Shown: one piece after another, positions 45,457-55,226 of the stretch
How positions within the stretch are numbered: position 1 is the first letter of the stretch
Layout of the letters: each line of letters begins with the position of its first letter
From: JBBATK01 sp044224515
GTDB taxonomy: Bacteria > Bacteroidota > Ignavibacteria > Kapaibacteriales > NICIL-2
Reading direction: 5' to 3'
Assembly: GCA_044224515.1 (NCBI GenBank)
Contig: JBGAKH010000001.1
Coordinates: 1 to 64,000, forward strand
Length of the DNA stretch: 64,000 nt
The notes under the pieces: generated by a model
The model's input: only the letters and a program-made list of their open reading frames with translations
Told to the model about the DNA's origin: nothing
Database searches by the model: none
Made by a program: the position numbers and the translations under genes

Positions 45457-46451
45457 TGAGCACAAAAAACATTCACGTTGTCGCCCTAGGTAATGCCTTG
45501 GTTGACCTCGAATACATCGTAAGTGATAATGAGTTAGCCGCCAGTGGGTTGAGCAAAGGTGGAATGACCCTCGCGTCTTCCGACGATCAACAACTGTTAC
45601 TGAAAAAGCTTAGTCACCTAGAAGCCCGCCAAAGTAGTGGTGGCTCGGCCGCCAATACAGTAATTGCGTTTGGACAATTCGGCGGACGTGCTGCCTATAA
45701 GTCATTGCTTGGCAACGATGCGTACGGTCATTTCTACGCCTCTGAGTTTAGTGAGCTAGGATTAGAGCTCTTTGCCGAAAAAAGTTCGGAACAACCTACC
45801 GGTACATGCATCGTTCTTGTAAGTCCTGATGCTGAACGTACCATGCAAACATCGCTTGGCGTGAACACCAATTTTTCTGCCGAGCACGTTGATGAACGCG
45901 TCATCGCTCGTAGCGAATGGCTCTATATCGAAGGCTACAAGTTCACAGAAGAAAGTGGTGCAGCTGCAATTGATGAGGCGGTGTTTTATGCCAAGAAGCA
46001 TGACACAAAAATCGCTGTGACCTTCTCGGATACCTTCATCGTGAATGTTTTCAGAAATGTATTAAACAAGGCCGCTACGGAGGCTGACTTAATTTTCTGC
46101 AATGAGTTTGAAGCCAAGGCATATGCGGAGACCGATTCCATCGACGAAGCTTACTCCGCTTTGGCGAAGAATATGCCCAATGTAGCCCTTACACTTGGCT
46201 CGGATGGCTCTCGTATCAAAGTGGGTACGACCGAAGTTCGTGTACCTGCGGTTCCGACCTCCGTTCTTAATACCAACGGAGCCGGCGATATGTTTGCCGG
46301 TGCCTTTCTCTATGGAATCACCCATGGTTTGGACCCGAGAAAATCAGGAGAGTTAGCCTCTCTGGCAGCAGCTCGTGTAGTTGCTCAACACGGTGCGCGT
46401 TTGCAAAGTTCGCACACGGAGCTTCGCGATGCGGTTCTGGGACGTGGTTAA
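45456..46451 (+). CDS. PfkB-family carbohydrate/nucleoside kinase (adenosine kinase-like)
   Basis: This 331-residue sugar kinase has the two PfkB signatures: the N-terminal GGSAANTVIAFGQFGG and the C-terminal NTNGAGDMFAGAF with the catalytic aspartate. The opening ALGNALVDLEYIV and the YIEGYKF segment resemble adenosine kinases and related enzymes of the Bacteroidota, but ribokinase-type substrates cannot be excluded. It starts 1 bp inside the ddl stop. Confidence 0.88.
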   Translation: MSTKNIHVVALGNALVDLEYIVSDNELAASGLSKGGMTLASSDDQQLLLKKLSHLEARQSSGGSAANTVIAFGQFGGRAAYKSLLGNDAYGHFYASEFSELGLELFAEKSSEQPTGTCIVLVSPDAERTMQTSLGVNTNFSAEHVDERVIARSEWLYIEGYKFTEESGAAAIDEAVFYAKKHDTKIAVTFSDTFIVNVFRNVLNKAATEADLIFCNEFEAKAYAETDSIDEAYSALAKNMPNVALTLGSDGSRIKVGTTEVRVPAVPTSVLNTNGAGDMFAGAFLYGITHGLDPRKSGELASLAAARVVAQHGARLQSSHTELRDAVLGRG

Positions 46452-46574
46452 GAACGTACAATTCACTGATTTTTCGATGGTGTCGGAATGCCTTAACCGG
46501 CTTTTAACAGCTTTTAACCTGTGAATCAATCGCGCTACAGTATTTTTCGCGTGTTGTTTTATCGGAGGTGATAT

Positions 46575-46802
46575 ATGTCTGCTTTACGATCGGCTTTGCA
46601 TTACCAGCGTCTGGAGCTAGATTCTTTGGCAAAGAGAATCGACGAATCCGGATCTGTGAAGCGTGTTTTGGCTGTGTTGGCGCTGGCATTTTGTGTTGGC
46701 CTCGCAAGTCAGCACGAATCAAGTCCGCTTAAGCACAAAAGTTACGAAAACTGCTGCAACAGGGAACCGCATGCTCCGGTCGAGCACTTAAACATTGACT
46801 AG
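46575..46802 (+). CDS. Small single-TM membrane peptide with strong ribosome-binding site
   Basis: This 75-residue protein is not in a family I recognise. It has a near-perfect Shine-Dalgarno (CGGAGGTGAT) 3 bp before the ATG region, rare among its neighbours, which supports real translation. A charged amphipathic segment (residues 10-30) precedes one hydrophobic helix (about 29-45, VLAVLALAFCVGLAS), then a hydrophilic tail with two adjacent cysteines (NCCNRE). The residue pattern suggests an inner-membrane peptide. It stands alone and ends at a terminator. Confidence 0.65.
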   Translation: MSALRSALHYQRLELDSLAKRIDESGSVKRVLAVLALAFCVGLASQHESSPLKHKSYENCCNREPHAPVEHLNID

Positions 46803-46860
46803 TTCGTTGAGTCAAGGAAGCGTTAGAAATGTCGGGTTGACTTCAGAGTTTCTTCTTGTT

Positions 46861-46889
46861 AGAACAGCCGCTTCGCGGCTGTTCTTGTT
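46861..46889 (+). terminator. Terminator after the small membrane peptide gene
   Basis: An 11-bp stem (46861-46871 with 46875-46885) with a 3-nt loop is followed by TGTTTT. It also marks the end of the convergent histidine kinase gene at 46890. Confidence 0.85.
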
Positions 46890-48491
46890 TTAATGCAGAG
46901 GTAGAGTTTTTGAAGCACGACTAAGCTCAGCGTTTTCTTGAGCAGATTTATGTCGCAACTTGTGATCTGCCTGCCGTTCAGGTGTGTGATCGTTCGTGTG
47001 ATCGCTAGTGCTTCGTTTTGGTAGTTCTATGATGAAGGTAGCGCCTCTTCCCCGCTCAGACTGACAGTAGACATTGCCTCCCAACACATCGACCATCTTT
47101 TTTACGATTGACAAACCAAGTCCGCTAGAATGCTCCCCAGCTGTTGGCTTTGCGGACAATTTCCGGAATCGTTGAAAGAGTTGTCCAATCTCCGATTCAT
47201 CAAGTCCGGGTCCGAAGTCTTGAATTCGGATGCGGAGTCCATCAAAGTCTTCGCGCATGATATACCCGGCCTCGAGAATGATATCCGCGTTCGTGGGAGA
47301 AAATTTGAGAGCATTAGAAACCAAGTTGTCAAGTATCTGGCTTAAGAGCGAAGCGTCACTAACGCACACAACACCGGCATCACATCGCAGGTGCACACGA
47401 ATGTTCTTCGATTGGGCACGATCGATGTAGTCATGGTACACCGTTTGGAGAATGTCAAGTATGTTGACACGACTTAGATTGAGAGCTACGCTAGCCGATT
47501 CGAGTCGGTTAATATCCAGGAGTTGTACGACAAGTGTTTTCATACGTGTGGCGGCATCGTCGACTCTACTTAGGGTCGCATAGATCTCTTCCTTTGTCAT
47601 TTTGTCATAATAGCGCTTGATGGAAGCGATATTCAGGGAAATGCCCGCCAGAGGGTTTTTCAAGTCGTGCGCAGCGATGCCAAGAAACTCGTTCTTTTCT
47701 TGATTCAGCTGATCCAGGCACTCATTCTTAGTCTCGAGTTGTTGGTTAACAACGGTGAGCTGTTGAACGGCATCACTGAGTTCAAACTGTTGGAGCAGAA
47801 TCAACTCTTTGTCCTGGTCAATGATCTTTCGTTGAAGAAACTCACGCCTTTCGGCCACTTCCAGAACATAGGCTGTAAAAGCACCGATGACGATCGATGT
47901 CAGCATCACCAACGAGTAATGCAGCATGGAGAAGTGTCCGTCAAATCCGAGCGGCTTGAATCCAATGAAGTAGTCGGCGATGTTAAACAGTGTACAGAAG
48001 GACAAACTCGCTACCAAAGCGGACGATATGCGAGGCTTTGCAACAAACATGGTCATAACGAGCATTGGTAAGGAGACGACGTATCCGCGATGTCCGTAGT
48101 CGGTGTGATCCGTTATTGCAATAATCGTGGCAACACTAAGCGCAAGAAAAAACAGATAAGCAGTGTAGATATCTCGGATGTATCGGTAGACCCAGCTTTT
48201 TCGACGTAGGAGATAAATAGCAATCAAAGGTACAATAGAGGCGAAGCGTATGAGCTCTATCACATACAGCTTTGCACTGAATCCAAACACGTCACTGAGG
48301 CAATAAAACAGCAGAATGATGACTGCCGGGATGAGTCCCCACCGTGTGATAAAAGCATGTGCTCGAGGATTATAAAACGAATCTTGAAACTCACGCTCTA
48401 CTACTTCAGTGAAGCGCAGGCGACCAACTGACCTAAGTAGTTGTTCCGTGTAGAAACGGTCCGTATTCCCGTGTTGACGATGATCGGTCAT
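46890..48491 (-). CDS. Six-TM sensor histidine kinase
   Basis: This 533-residue orphan kinase has six predicted TM helices (about 52-68, 77-95, 108-126, 136-150, 157-176 and 190-210), then a coiled-coil linker (215-265). The phospho-acceptor is His275 in AAHDLKNPLAG, and the N box (DNLVSNALKF) and G boxes (QDFGPGLD, SSGLGLSIVKKMV) follow. The C-terminal tail past the catalytic domain is rich in His and charge. No response regulator is adjacent. The sensing part is the membrane region, so the signal may be lipophilic or membrane state. Confidence 0.93.
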   Translation of the reverse strand: MTDHRQHGNTDRFYTEQLLRSVGRLRFTEVVEREFQDSFYNPRAHAFITRWGLIPAVIILLFYCLSDVFGFSAKLYVIELIRFASIVPLIAIYLLRRKSWVYRYIRDIYTAYLFFLALSVATIIAITDHTDYGHRGYVVSLPMLVMTMFVAKPRISSALVASLSFCTLFNIADYFIGFKPLGFDGHFSMLHYSLVMLTSIVIGAFTAYVLEVAERREFLQRKIIDQDKELILLQQFELSDAVQQLTVVNQQLETKNECLDQLNQEKNEFLGIAAHDLKNPLAGISLNIASIKRYYDKMTKEEIYATLSRVDDAATRMKTLVVQLLDINRLESASVALNLSRVNILDILQTVYHDYIDRAQSKNIRVHLRCDAGVVCVSDASLLSQILDNLVSNALKFSPTNADIILEAGYIMREDFDGLRIRIQDFGPGLDESEIGQLFQRFRKLSAKPTAGEHSSGLGLSIVKKMVDVLGGNVYCQSERGRGATFIIELPKRSTSDHTNDHTPERQADHKLRHKSAQENAELSRASKTLPLH

Positions 48492-48650
48492 TGCACAGAA
48501 AGTATCGGCACTTCTCTACAATATTTGACCAATTTCGCTAAAATTCGACGCTATTCGGACAATCTAGTCCTGCTACACGACTGGTGTTGCGTAACACGAC
48601 ATCATGCGGAAAGTCAAGCCGGAGCGCTGAAACTCGAATCAAGCTTCATA

Positions 48651-48684
48651 GAACAAAAAAAAAGACCGGCACTTCGTGTGCCGG
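48651..48684 (-). terminator. Terminator of the 2-oxoglutarate dehydrogenase gene
   Basis: A 9-bp GC-rich stem (48664-48672 with 48678-48686) is followed on the minus strand by a run of Ts (complement of about 48655-48663). It lies 50 bp past the stop codon. Confidence 0.88.
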
Positions 48685-48734
48685 TCCAGGTTTCGCTTGC
48701 AAAAAAGTAGTTACAGGTTTATCTACGTCCTGCA

Positions 48735-51700
48735 TTAGCCACCTATAGCTCGACGCAAAATGTCTGCCTGTTCAGCCGCATGAACTTTTGAGCTGCCTGT
48801 GGCCGGGCTTGCGCTGGCGCTACGCCCCACATAATGTAGTTGCGTACTATTTGGAAGAAGCTCTGAAAGCTGTGATTCGATGAAAGACCAGGCCCCCATG
48901 TTTTTGGGTTCTTCCTGCGCCCACACAACCTCGCGAGCGTTTGGATACATTGCCAAGACATCTCGAATGTGACTTTGATTGAGCGGGAACAGTTGCTCGA
49001 GACGAACTATGGCAATGTCATCACGTTTTGAATTGCTTCGTTGGGCAACTAGTTCATAGTAGAACATGCCCGAACAGAAAATGATTTTCTGTACTCTGGA
49101 TTGCTCAACCAGCGTGTCCGGAAGTATCTCATAAAACTGTCCTGAGCTAAGATCATTAAGCGGCGAGTATACCTTGCGTAAATATCCTTTCGGTGTCATC
49201 AAGATACAAGGCTTTCGCCATGACGCATGGACCTGTCGTCGAAGCAAGTGGAAAAGCTGAGCCGGGGTCGTTACATAGGCAACAATCATATTTTCTTCTG
49301 CGCAGAGCTGAAGATATCTCTCAAGGCGAGCACTGGAATGCTCCGGACCTTGACCATCAAAGCCATGCGGAAGTAAAACCGTAAGATTGGAGCGCTGGCC
49401 CCACTTGTCTTCAGCCGAGGATATAAACTGATCGAAAACGATTTGCGCACCATTTGCGAAATCGCCGAACTGTGCCTCCCACAGAGTTAGACCGGAGCTG
49501 CGGACCACGCTATAACCGTATTCAAATCCGAGAACTGCATACTCCGACAATGGCGAGTTGAAAATATGAAGTGATCGTTGTTGCGTACGGATGTGATTTA
49601 AGGGGATGTATTCGGTTTGATTTTCAATGTCATGAATAATCGCTTGACGGTGGTTAAATGTGCCTCGTCCACTGTCTTGGCCACTCATGCGTACAGGATG
49701 ATCCTCAACAAGGAGTGTACCAAAAGCCAGAGCTTCAGCCAGACCCCATGAGATTGCATGCTGATCAGTCTCGATCTGCTTAGAGCGACGCGATAACTCA
49801 TCTGCAACTTTGGGATGTACATGAAAACTTGACGGAACCTTTGTCAACGCACGACCAATTTCCAACAACACTTCGGTTGCAACCGCGGTTTGAACGGGTT
49901 GAAAAATACTCTCCCCGGCACTATGCTGTGCCCTCTCGTGAAGTAGTTGTGACAGAGGAGGCGTTGCGGCTGACTGTGCTATAGACGCACGAGAGTCAAA
50001 AGCCGCATTGAGAATGTCGGCATAGGCTGCACCGATTGCATCCGCTTCGGACGCAGTCACAACCTTCTCTTCAATGATACGCTGTCTATACTTAGCTCGG
50101 ACTGACAGTTGCTGTTTAATCTTTTTATAGAGCAGCGGTTGTGTTGTTGTTGGGTCATCGCCCTCATTATGTCCGTACTTTCGATAACAGTACATGTCAA
50201 TGACCACATCTTCCTGAAAAGTATTCCGATACTCACAGGCAAACTGAGTCGCCGTAATGCAGGCTTCAGGGGAGTCACCGTTTACATGGAGAATCGGTAC
50301 TTGCAAGAACTTCGCCATATCTGAAGCATAGCTTGTAGAGCGAGAGTCTTCGGGGTTTGTGGTGAAGCCCACTTGATTATTGATGATGATATGAACGGTT
50401 CCTCCGGTCTTATATCCTCGAAGATTCGCCAAATTCATTGTCTCCGGCACAACACCTTGACCCATGAATGCCGCATCACCGTGTATCAATACCGGTAGCA
50501 CACTGGTGTAACTTCTGTCCCCTATTTCGTCACACCAAGCGCGGGCCGTACCCTGGACGACAGGATCGGCTGCCTCCAAGTGCGAAGGATTTGGAACGAG
50601 CGAGATGTCGACAGATTCACCGCGAGCCGACGTATAGGAACCTCGAGCACCAAGATGATACTTAACATCACCACTTCCCTGTACTGTAGAAGCATCGAGA
50701 ACACCTTCAAACTCATTGAAGATCTTTTCGAGTTTCTTTCCCATCAGGTTAGCTAGGATGTTTAAACGTCCTCTGTGTGCCATTCCGAGCACAACACCTT
50801 TGAGCTTGTTCTGTGCCGCATTTTGAAAGATGTTCTCGACAATCGGCAAGACCGCTTCGCCTCCCTCAACAGAGAAGCGCTTCATACCTATGAATTTCGT
50901 GTTGATGTAATTTTCAAAGGCCTCTGCCTGCATTACTTTTCTATAAATCGAGATCTTCTCTTCTGCGCTGTAACTCGTCTGATTTCTTGTAGTCTCTGCT
51001 TTGCTCTGCACCCAGAACTTTCGATCCGGCGACTGAATATGCATATACTCAATTCCAATCTCCTCACAGTACGTATCACGCAGGATGTCGATGATATCTC
51101 GCAAGCTTGCACGCTTGACGCCACCTAAGCCTCCGGTATCAAACTCGCGATCTAAGTCCCACACCGTGAAACCATAGTAACTCGGCTGCAGTTCCGGATA
51201 GTAATAAGCTTGAATACCGAGGGGGTTGATATTAGCCATCAAGTGACCGCGGACTCGATACGCATTAATGAGCTGAAGGACTTTTGCTTCTTTATCGACA
51301 CTCTCAAATTCGTTTTGGGGACCAAACGGATTCAATCGCTGATCAGTGGACCAAGCAGCCGGCTCATGATGTATGTGCAGCGCTGCAAAAATCTGATCAT
51401 AAAAATTGAATTCGCCTAGAAGCAGACGGTGCATGTATTGCAGGTACTCACCGGATTCAGCACCTTGGATGACTCTGTGATCATAAGTGCTTGTCAGCGT
51501 CATGACTTTCGACACCGCCAATGTTGATCGAACTTCCGGCATGATGGCATGCACTTCAGCGGGAAAGTCTATCGCGCCTGTTGCAATGATCAAGCCTTGA
51601 CCTTGCATCAAACGCGGCATCGACATCTGCGTACCGATGCCACCGGGGTTTGTAAGAGAGACCGTTGCGCCACTCAGATCTTCGATACTAAGCTTGTTCG

Positions 51701-52403
51701 TCCGCGCTTTGCCTATGAGTTCATCATACTTCACAATGAACTCGTCGAAACGCATGTTTTGGGAGTCCTTAATGCTCGGGACGACCAAGGCACGTGTACC
51801 ATCCTTGCGCGTCGTATCGACGGCGAGACCAAGATTGATGCTGCCTCGTTTTACACGATGGACGGCTCCTTGTTCATCAACGTAGCATGAATCGTTCATC
51901 GCGGGAAATCGCATCAGGGATTTCACCATCGCCCACGCGATAATGTGCGTATAACTGATTTTTGGACGGCGTTGTTTGGTGAGAAACTTGACGATGAGTC
52001 GTCTATTCTCTTCCAATACTTTCACAGGCACCGTTCGTACAGAGGTTGCCGTGGGTACGTCCAATGATTGCATCATGTTCCGAGCAATCTTCTCCGGGAC
52101 TCCACTGAGCGACTGGAGATGGTCGAGATTTCCAAGCACCGGCTTCGGCTGAGTTCCATGAGAGCCGGAAGATATGATCGTCGCCCGCGAATGGTCCATG
52201 CTCGTAGTTATCCTGCTTTCAGTCTGTTGCTCTACCGATTGCGTAATCTTGAGTGTTGACTGTGCATTGTGATCTACACTGACCGCTTGCTGTTGAGGTA
52301 TATTTCCAGCTCGAAAATATGCCTGCCATTCGGCTGATACTGAGTTGGGATCCCGTAAGTATTGATAATAGTTTTCCTCGACATAAACGTCGTTCGGATT
52401 CAT
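48735..52403 (-). CDS. kgd: One-chain 2-oxoglutarate dehydrogenase E1 with E2 acyltransferase domain
   Basis: This 1222-residue enzyme combines the E2 succinyltransferase core (about residues 100-330, catalytic His309 in TSTYDHRVIQG) with the thiamine-diphosphate E1 decarboxylase (about 370-1222), as in mycobacterial KGD. Residues 1-45 form the E1-type N-terminal helix (NDVYVEENYYQYLRDPNS). No lipoyl domain is present, so a separate lipoyl carrier is needed to make succinyl-CoA. The E1 part has GMAHRGRLNILANL, HINNQVGFTT-like IIINNQVGFTTNPED and DVVIDMYCYRKYGHNEGDDP. The start ATG is 52403. It is a single-gene unit. Confidence 0.95.
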   Translation of the reverse strand: MNPNDVYVEENYYQYLRDPNSVSAEWQAYFRAGNIPQQQAVSVDHNAQSTLKITQSVEQQTESRITTSMDHSRATIISSGSHGTQPKPVLGNLDHLQSLSGVPEKIARNMMQSLDVPTATSVRTVPVKVLEENRRLIVKFLTKQRRPKISYTHIIAWAMVKSLMRFPAMNDSCYVDEQGAVHRVKRGSINLGLAVDTTRKDGTRALVVPSIKDSQNMRFDEFIVKYDELIGKARTNKLSIEDLSGATVSLTNPGGIGTQMSMPRLMQGQGLIIATGAIDFPAEVHAIMPEVRSTLAVSKVMTLTSTYDHRVIQGAESGEYLQYMHRLLLGEFNFYDQIFAALHIHHEPAAWSTDQRLNPFGPQNEFESVDKEAKVLQLINAYRVRGHLMANINPLGIQAYYYPELQPSYYGFTVWDLDREFDTGGLGGVKRASLRDIIDILRDTYCEEIGIEYMHIQSPDRKFWVQSKAETTRNQTSYSAEEKISIYRKVMQAEAFENYINTKFIGMKRFSVEGGEAVLPIVENIFQNAAQNKLKGVVLGMAHRGRLNILANLMGKKLEKIFNEFEGVLDASTVQGSGDVKYHLGARGSYTSARGESVDISLVPNPSHLEAADPVVQGTARAWCDEIGDRSYTSVLPVLIHGDAAFMGQGVVPETMNLANLRGYKTGGTVHIIINNQVGFTTNPEDSRSTSYASDMAKFLQVPILHVNGDSPEACITATQFACEYRNTFQEDVVIDMYCYRKYGHNEGDDPTTTQPLLYKKIKQQLSVRAKYRQRIIEEKVVTASEADAIGAAYADILNAAFDSRASIAQSAATPPLSQLLHERAQHSAGESIFQPVQTAVATEVLLEIGRALTKVPSSFHVHPKVADELSRRSKQIETDQHAISWGLAEALAFGTLLVEDHPVRMSGQDSGRGTFNHRQAIIHDIENQTEYIPLNHIRTQQRSLHIFNSPLSEYAVLGFEYGYSVVRSSGLTLWEAQFGDFANGAQIVFDQFISSAEDKWGQRSNLTVLLPHGFDGQGPEHSSARLERYLQLCAEENMIVAYVTTPAQLFHLLRRQVHASWRKPCILMTPKGYLRKVYSPLNDLSSGQFYEILPDTLVEQSRVQKIIFCSGMFYYELVAQRSNSKRDDIAIVRLEQLFPLNQSHIRDVLAMYPNAREVVWAQEEPKNMGAWSFIESQLSELLPNSTQLHYVGRSASASPATGSSKVHAAEQADILRRAIGG

Positions 52404-52642
52404 AGCCGTGTCTCATCCAATGAAAAATTTCGCTGCGAAACTACGCAATGAAATCGTAGCTCAGCCTACCTCTGTCATGACGTACAAGCCGCATGGTTGT
52501 TGAATTCTCGGCAGTTCATATAGGACAATACACTCGCATTTGACTGTGAGCGTGCAGCCTTAACACCTTTTCGTCTTACGATTCTTGAACAAAACCGTAA
52601 CTTTGTAGCCTTGTATCCATCACTATTGTGTATTCTAATCGA

Positions 52643-54124
52643 ATGAAAACTCAATTCCTTAGCACAGCTCTTGCCTCTTCCAAAGCCGATAGCATCGTTG
52701 TGTTTTTCTTTGAAGACCCAAAACTCTTTTCTGCCAAGAAAGGCGAAGTCAGCACTATGTTCCCTAACTCAAGCTCAACGCTTGAGAGTGGTGACTTCAG
52801 CGGAGCCAAAGGGAGTGTCGCAATGTGCTATGACACAAAGGGTCATGCGACAAAGAGAGTATTTCTTGTAGGACTTGGTTCTGTATCAGCGTGCTCGACT
52901 GAAGGTCTGCGTCGAGCAAGTTCCAAAGTTGCTCGTATGGCGCAAAGCATGAAGTCCACTGCGCTCGAGTTCGAGTTTCCGACACAAAGCGGTCTCAGCC
53001 CCGGAGATGTTGCTGAAGCCATCATCGAGGGTTCGGTTCTTGGTGTATATCGATTCGATAAGTACTTCACCATCAATCCTACGACATCGCGTATTGAAAG
53101 TATTGGTCTTAATGGACCCAAAGCAGATCAGAAGGCTATTGAGGCAGGAATCAAGTTCGCAAGTGCTTTGTGTGAAGGAGTGTACTTGACACGCGACTTA
53201 GCAAATGCACCGAACAATGAAATCTATCCTGAAGCACTTGGCGAGCGCGCCAAGAAGGCCGGCAAAGAGGCAGGATTTAAAGTAGATGTCTTTAACAAGA
53301 AGAAGATTCAGTCATTGAAGATGGGTGGATTGCTTGCCGTAAATCAAGGTAGTGTGCGTCCTCCCGTATTTATTGTCATGGAGTATTTCGGTGGCAAGAA
53401 AAACGAGAAACCTGTAGTTCTTGTTGGAAAAGGAATCACGTTCGACACCGGAGGTATCAGTATCAAGCCAGGCGCCGGTATGATGGAAATGAAGTTGGAC
53501 ATGCACGGCTCTGCCTCAGTTATCGGAGCAATGTACGCGGTAGCAAAGCTAAAGCTTCCCATCAACCTCGTATGCTTGGTCCCCTCAACGGAAAACATGC
53601 CGAGCGGTAGCGCATATGTACCGGGTGATGTAATCACACACATGAATGGAGTGACTTCAGAAATCGATAATACCGACGCTGAAGGACGCCTCGTCTTAGC
53701 CGACGCGTTGAGCTATGCGGATCGTTACAAACCACAAGCCGTGGTGGACATCGCAACACTTACCGGTGCATGTGTCATCGCGTTAGGAAGCGTCACCTCA
53801 GGCCTTATGGGTACAGACGATAGCCTAAAGGCTCGCATTAAGGGTGCAGCTCAACGCACGAGTGAGTACGTATGTGAACTTCCTCTGTATGAAGAATACG
53901 AGGAGCAGATTAAGAGCGATGTGGCGGATGTCAAGAACAGCGGTGGAAGACCTGCAGGTTCAATTACTGCGGCACTTTTTCTCAAGAAGTTTATTGGCAA
54001 CTACCCTTGGGCTCACTTGGATATCGCGGGAACGGGTATCGCACCCAAGGATGGTCCCTACACTCCTAAAGGAGGAAGCGGAGTTGGCGTACGCCTCTTC
54101 GTGGACATGCTTCGCAATTGGTAG
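52643..54124 (+). CDS. pepA: Leucyl aminopeptidase, M17 (PepA) family
   Basis: This 493-residue zinc/manganese aminopeptidase removes N-terminal residues from peptides. The C-terminal catalytic domain has VGKGITFDTGGISIKPG, the signature NTDAEGRLVLADAL and the metal/lysine positions typical of M17. The N-terminal half is the mixed alpha/beta domain of the family. A GTG at 52628 would add five residues; the ATG at 52643 is preferred. A terminator follows. Confidence 0.95.
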   Translation: MKTQFLSTALASSKADSIVVFFFEDPKLFSAKKGEVSTMFPNSSSTLESGDFSGAKGSVAMCYDTKGHATKRVFLVGLGSVSACSTEGLRRASSKVARMAQSMKSTALEFEFPTQSGLSPGDVAEAIIEGSVLGVYRFDKYFTINPTTSRIESIGLNGPKADQKAIEAGIKFASALCEGVYLTRDLANAPNNEIYPEALGERAKKAGKEAGFKVDVFNKKKIQSLKMGGLLAVNQGSVRPPVFIVMEYFGGKKNEKPVVLVGKGITFDTGGISIKPGAGMMEMKLDMHGSASVIGAMYAVAKLKLPINLVCLVPSTENMPSGSAYVPGDVITHMNGVTSEIDNTDAEGRLVLADALSYADRYKPQAVVDIATLTGACVIALGSVTSGLMGTDDSLKARIKGAAQRTSEYVCELPLYEEYEEQIKSDVADVKNSGGRPAGSITAALFLKKFIGNYPWAHLDIAGTGIAPKDGPYTPKGGSGVGVRLFVDMLRNW

Positions 54125-54231
54125 GATGCAACGATAAATCAAGGCTTATAAGTTCTCTACTGTAACTTGTGTATCGTAGTCATCGTTAGCGTTTATCCGA
54201 GAGATTATTCGCTGTTATAACATTGCATTAA

Positions 54232-54257
54232 AAAGGCTTCATTGAAGCCTTTTTTTT
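54232..54257 (+). terminator. Terminator after pepA
   Basis: A 9-bp stem (54232-54240 with 54244-54252) with a 3-nt loop runs straight into a T tract. It lies about 110 bp after the pepA stop. Confidence 0.9.
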
Positions 54258-54381
54258 ATCCCCAACCCACCATTTAACGACTTTGTAATGCCAATGGTTG
54301 AACAAGAAAGTGCTAACTTCCAAGAACTACACTGAAGACCATTCAGTCTTGAGAAATCTATTCACAAAGTACAGGGGAGCT

Positions 54382-54804
54382 ATGAAGTTTACTGTTGTGC
54401 GATTTGGTATCGCACTAGCATTGCCACTCCTCTTGTTTGCCTGCAAAGCGATTCCTAACCCGGATTACAATTTCTTGGGTCGCTTTCAAAAAGGTGAAAC
54501 AAGAAGCGTCATTGATTCTGTGAAGAATCAAGAACCACAGTTTAGCTATGATTTGACCGCAGACGGTACAATGAAAGCTACACACGTGGATCTCTATCAA
54601 ATGGTTTTGTCACGTACTATTCCGTGGTATTTCCGTCTCGTCGGATTAACCGTTTATAAAACGAAATACGACTATATTTTGTTCGTGTATCAAAACAATC
54701 GTTTGTTGTATTGTGGGACGCCGGATGATCTGAAAAAGACATCAAATGCGGAACTACAAGCCATCTCGATGAAGCTCAATGATCAATTGTTAAAGGAGTT
54801 TTAA
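54382..54804 (+). CDS. Lipoprotein 1 of a tandem trio, BamE/SmpA-like
   Basis: This 140-residue lipoprotein has a signal peptide and lipobox (LLFAC, lipidated Cys). GGGGAG precedes the ATG at 54382. After the anchor comes FLGRFQKGETRSVIDSV, a G-x-x-x-x-V element seen in the BamE/SmpA fold, and the C-terminal half has a beta hairpin with FVYQNNRLLYCG followed by a helix. The next two genes share this layout, so the three look like diverged duplicates. Spacing to the next gene is 2 bp. Role: envelope or outer-membrane assembly, inferred. Confidence 0.72.
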   Translation: MKFTVVRFGIALALPLLLFACKAIPNPDYNFLGRFQKGETRSVIDSVKNQEPQFSYDLTADGTMKATHVDLYQMVLSRTIPWYFRLVGLTVYKTKYDYILFVYQNNRLLYCGTPDDLKKTSNAELQAISMKLNDQLLKEF

Positions 54805-54806
54805 GC

Positions 54807-55226
54807 ATGAAAAAAATACTATTCATCTTGGTACTCGCAGTTGCAGCTTTGGGCATCGAAAGTTGTAAAACAATGACCGTGTCAACCTATAATGATCTAT
54901 CCATGCTTCGTCGTGGAATGGATACTTCGTCGGTTGACAAATTGTTTGACAACAGCACTCTTCGCGAACGTCAAACTTTTGCTGTTCCCAACACACCTTA
55001 CACGGTTAAGTATCTTTGGGTGTTAGTCCAGTTGTATGAGACAAATGGCAACAGTAACCGTGGCGGATCGAGTGTGTATTATACATACAATCCATTTGCA
55101 CTTGTTTTCGAAGATGGAAAACTCATCAACTGGGGCTTCCGCTATGAGTTCAACATGAGCGAGAATCCTGAAATGCGTAAAGTTGGAGCTTCAATTTGGA
55201 ACTCACTGCCGGAGGAACGTCAATGA
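54807..55226 (+). CDS. Lipoprotein 2 of a tandem trio, BamE/SmpA-like
   Basis: This 139-residue lipoprotein has a lipobox (GIESC) and the clearest BamE/SmpA-like segment of the three: LSMLRRGMDTSSVDKLF. A glycine- and asparagine-rich loop (NGNSNRGGSS) separates it from the C-terminal VFEDGKLINWGFRYEFN, which matches the other two. It overlaps the third gene by 4 bp and follows the first by 2 bp, so all three are one transcript. Function is unknown. Confidence 0.72.
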   Translation: MKKILFILVLAVAALGIESCKTMTVSTYNDLSMLRRGMDTSSVDKLFDNSTLRERQTFAVPNTPYTVKYLWVLVQLYETNGNSNRGGSSVYYTYNPFALVFEDGKLINWGFRYEFNMSENPEMRKVGASIWNSLPEERQ

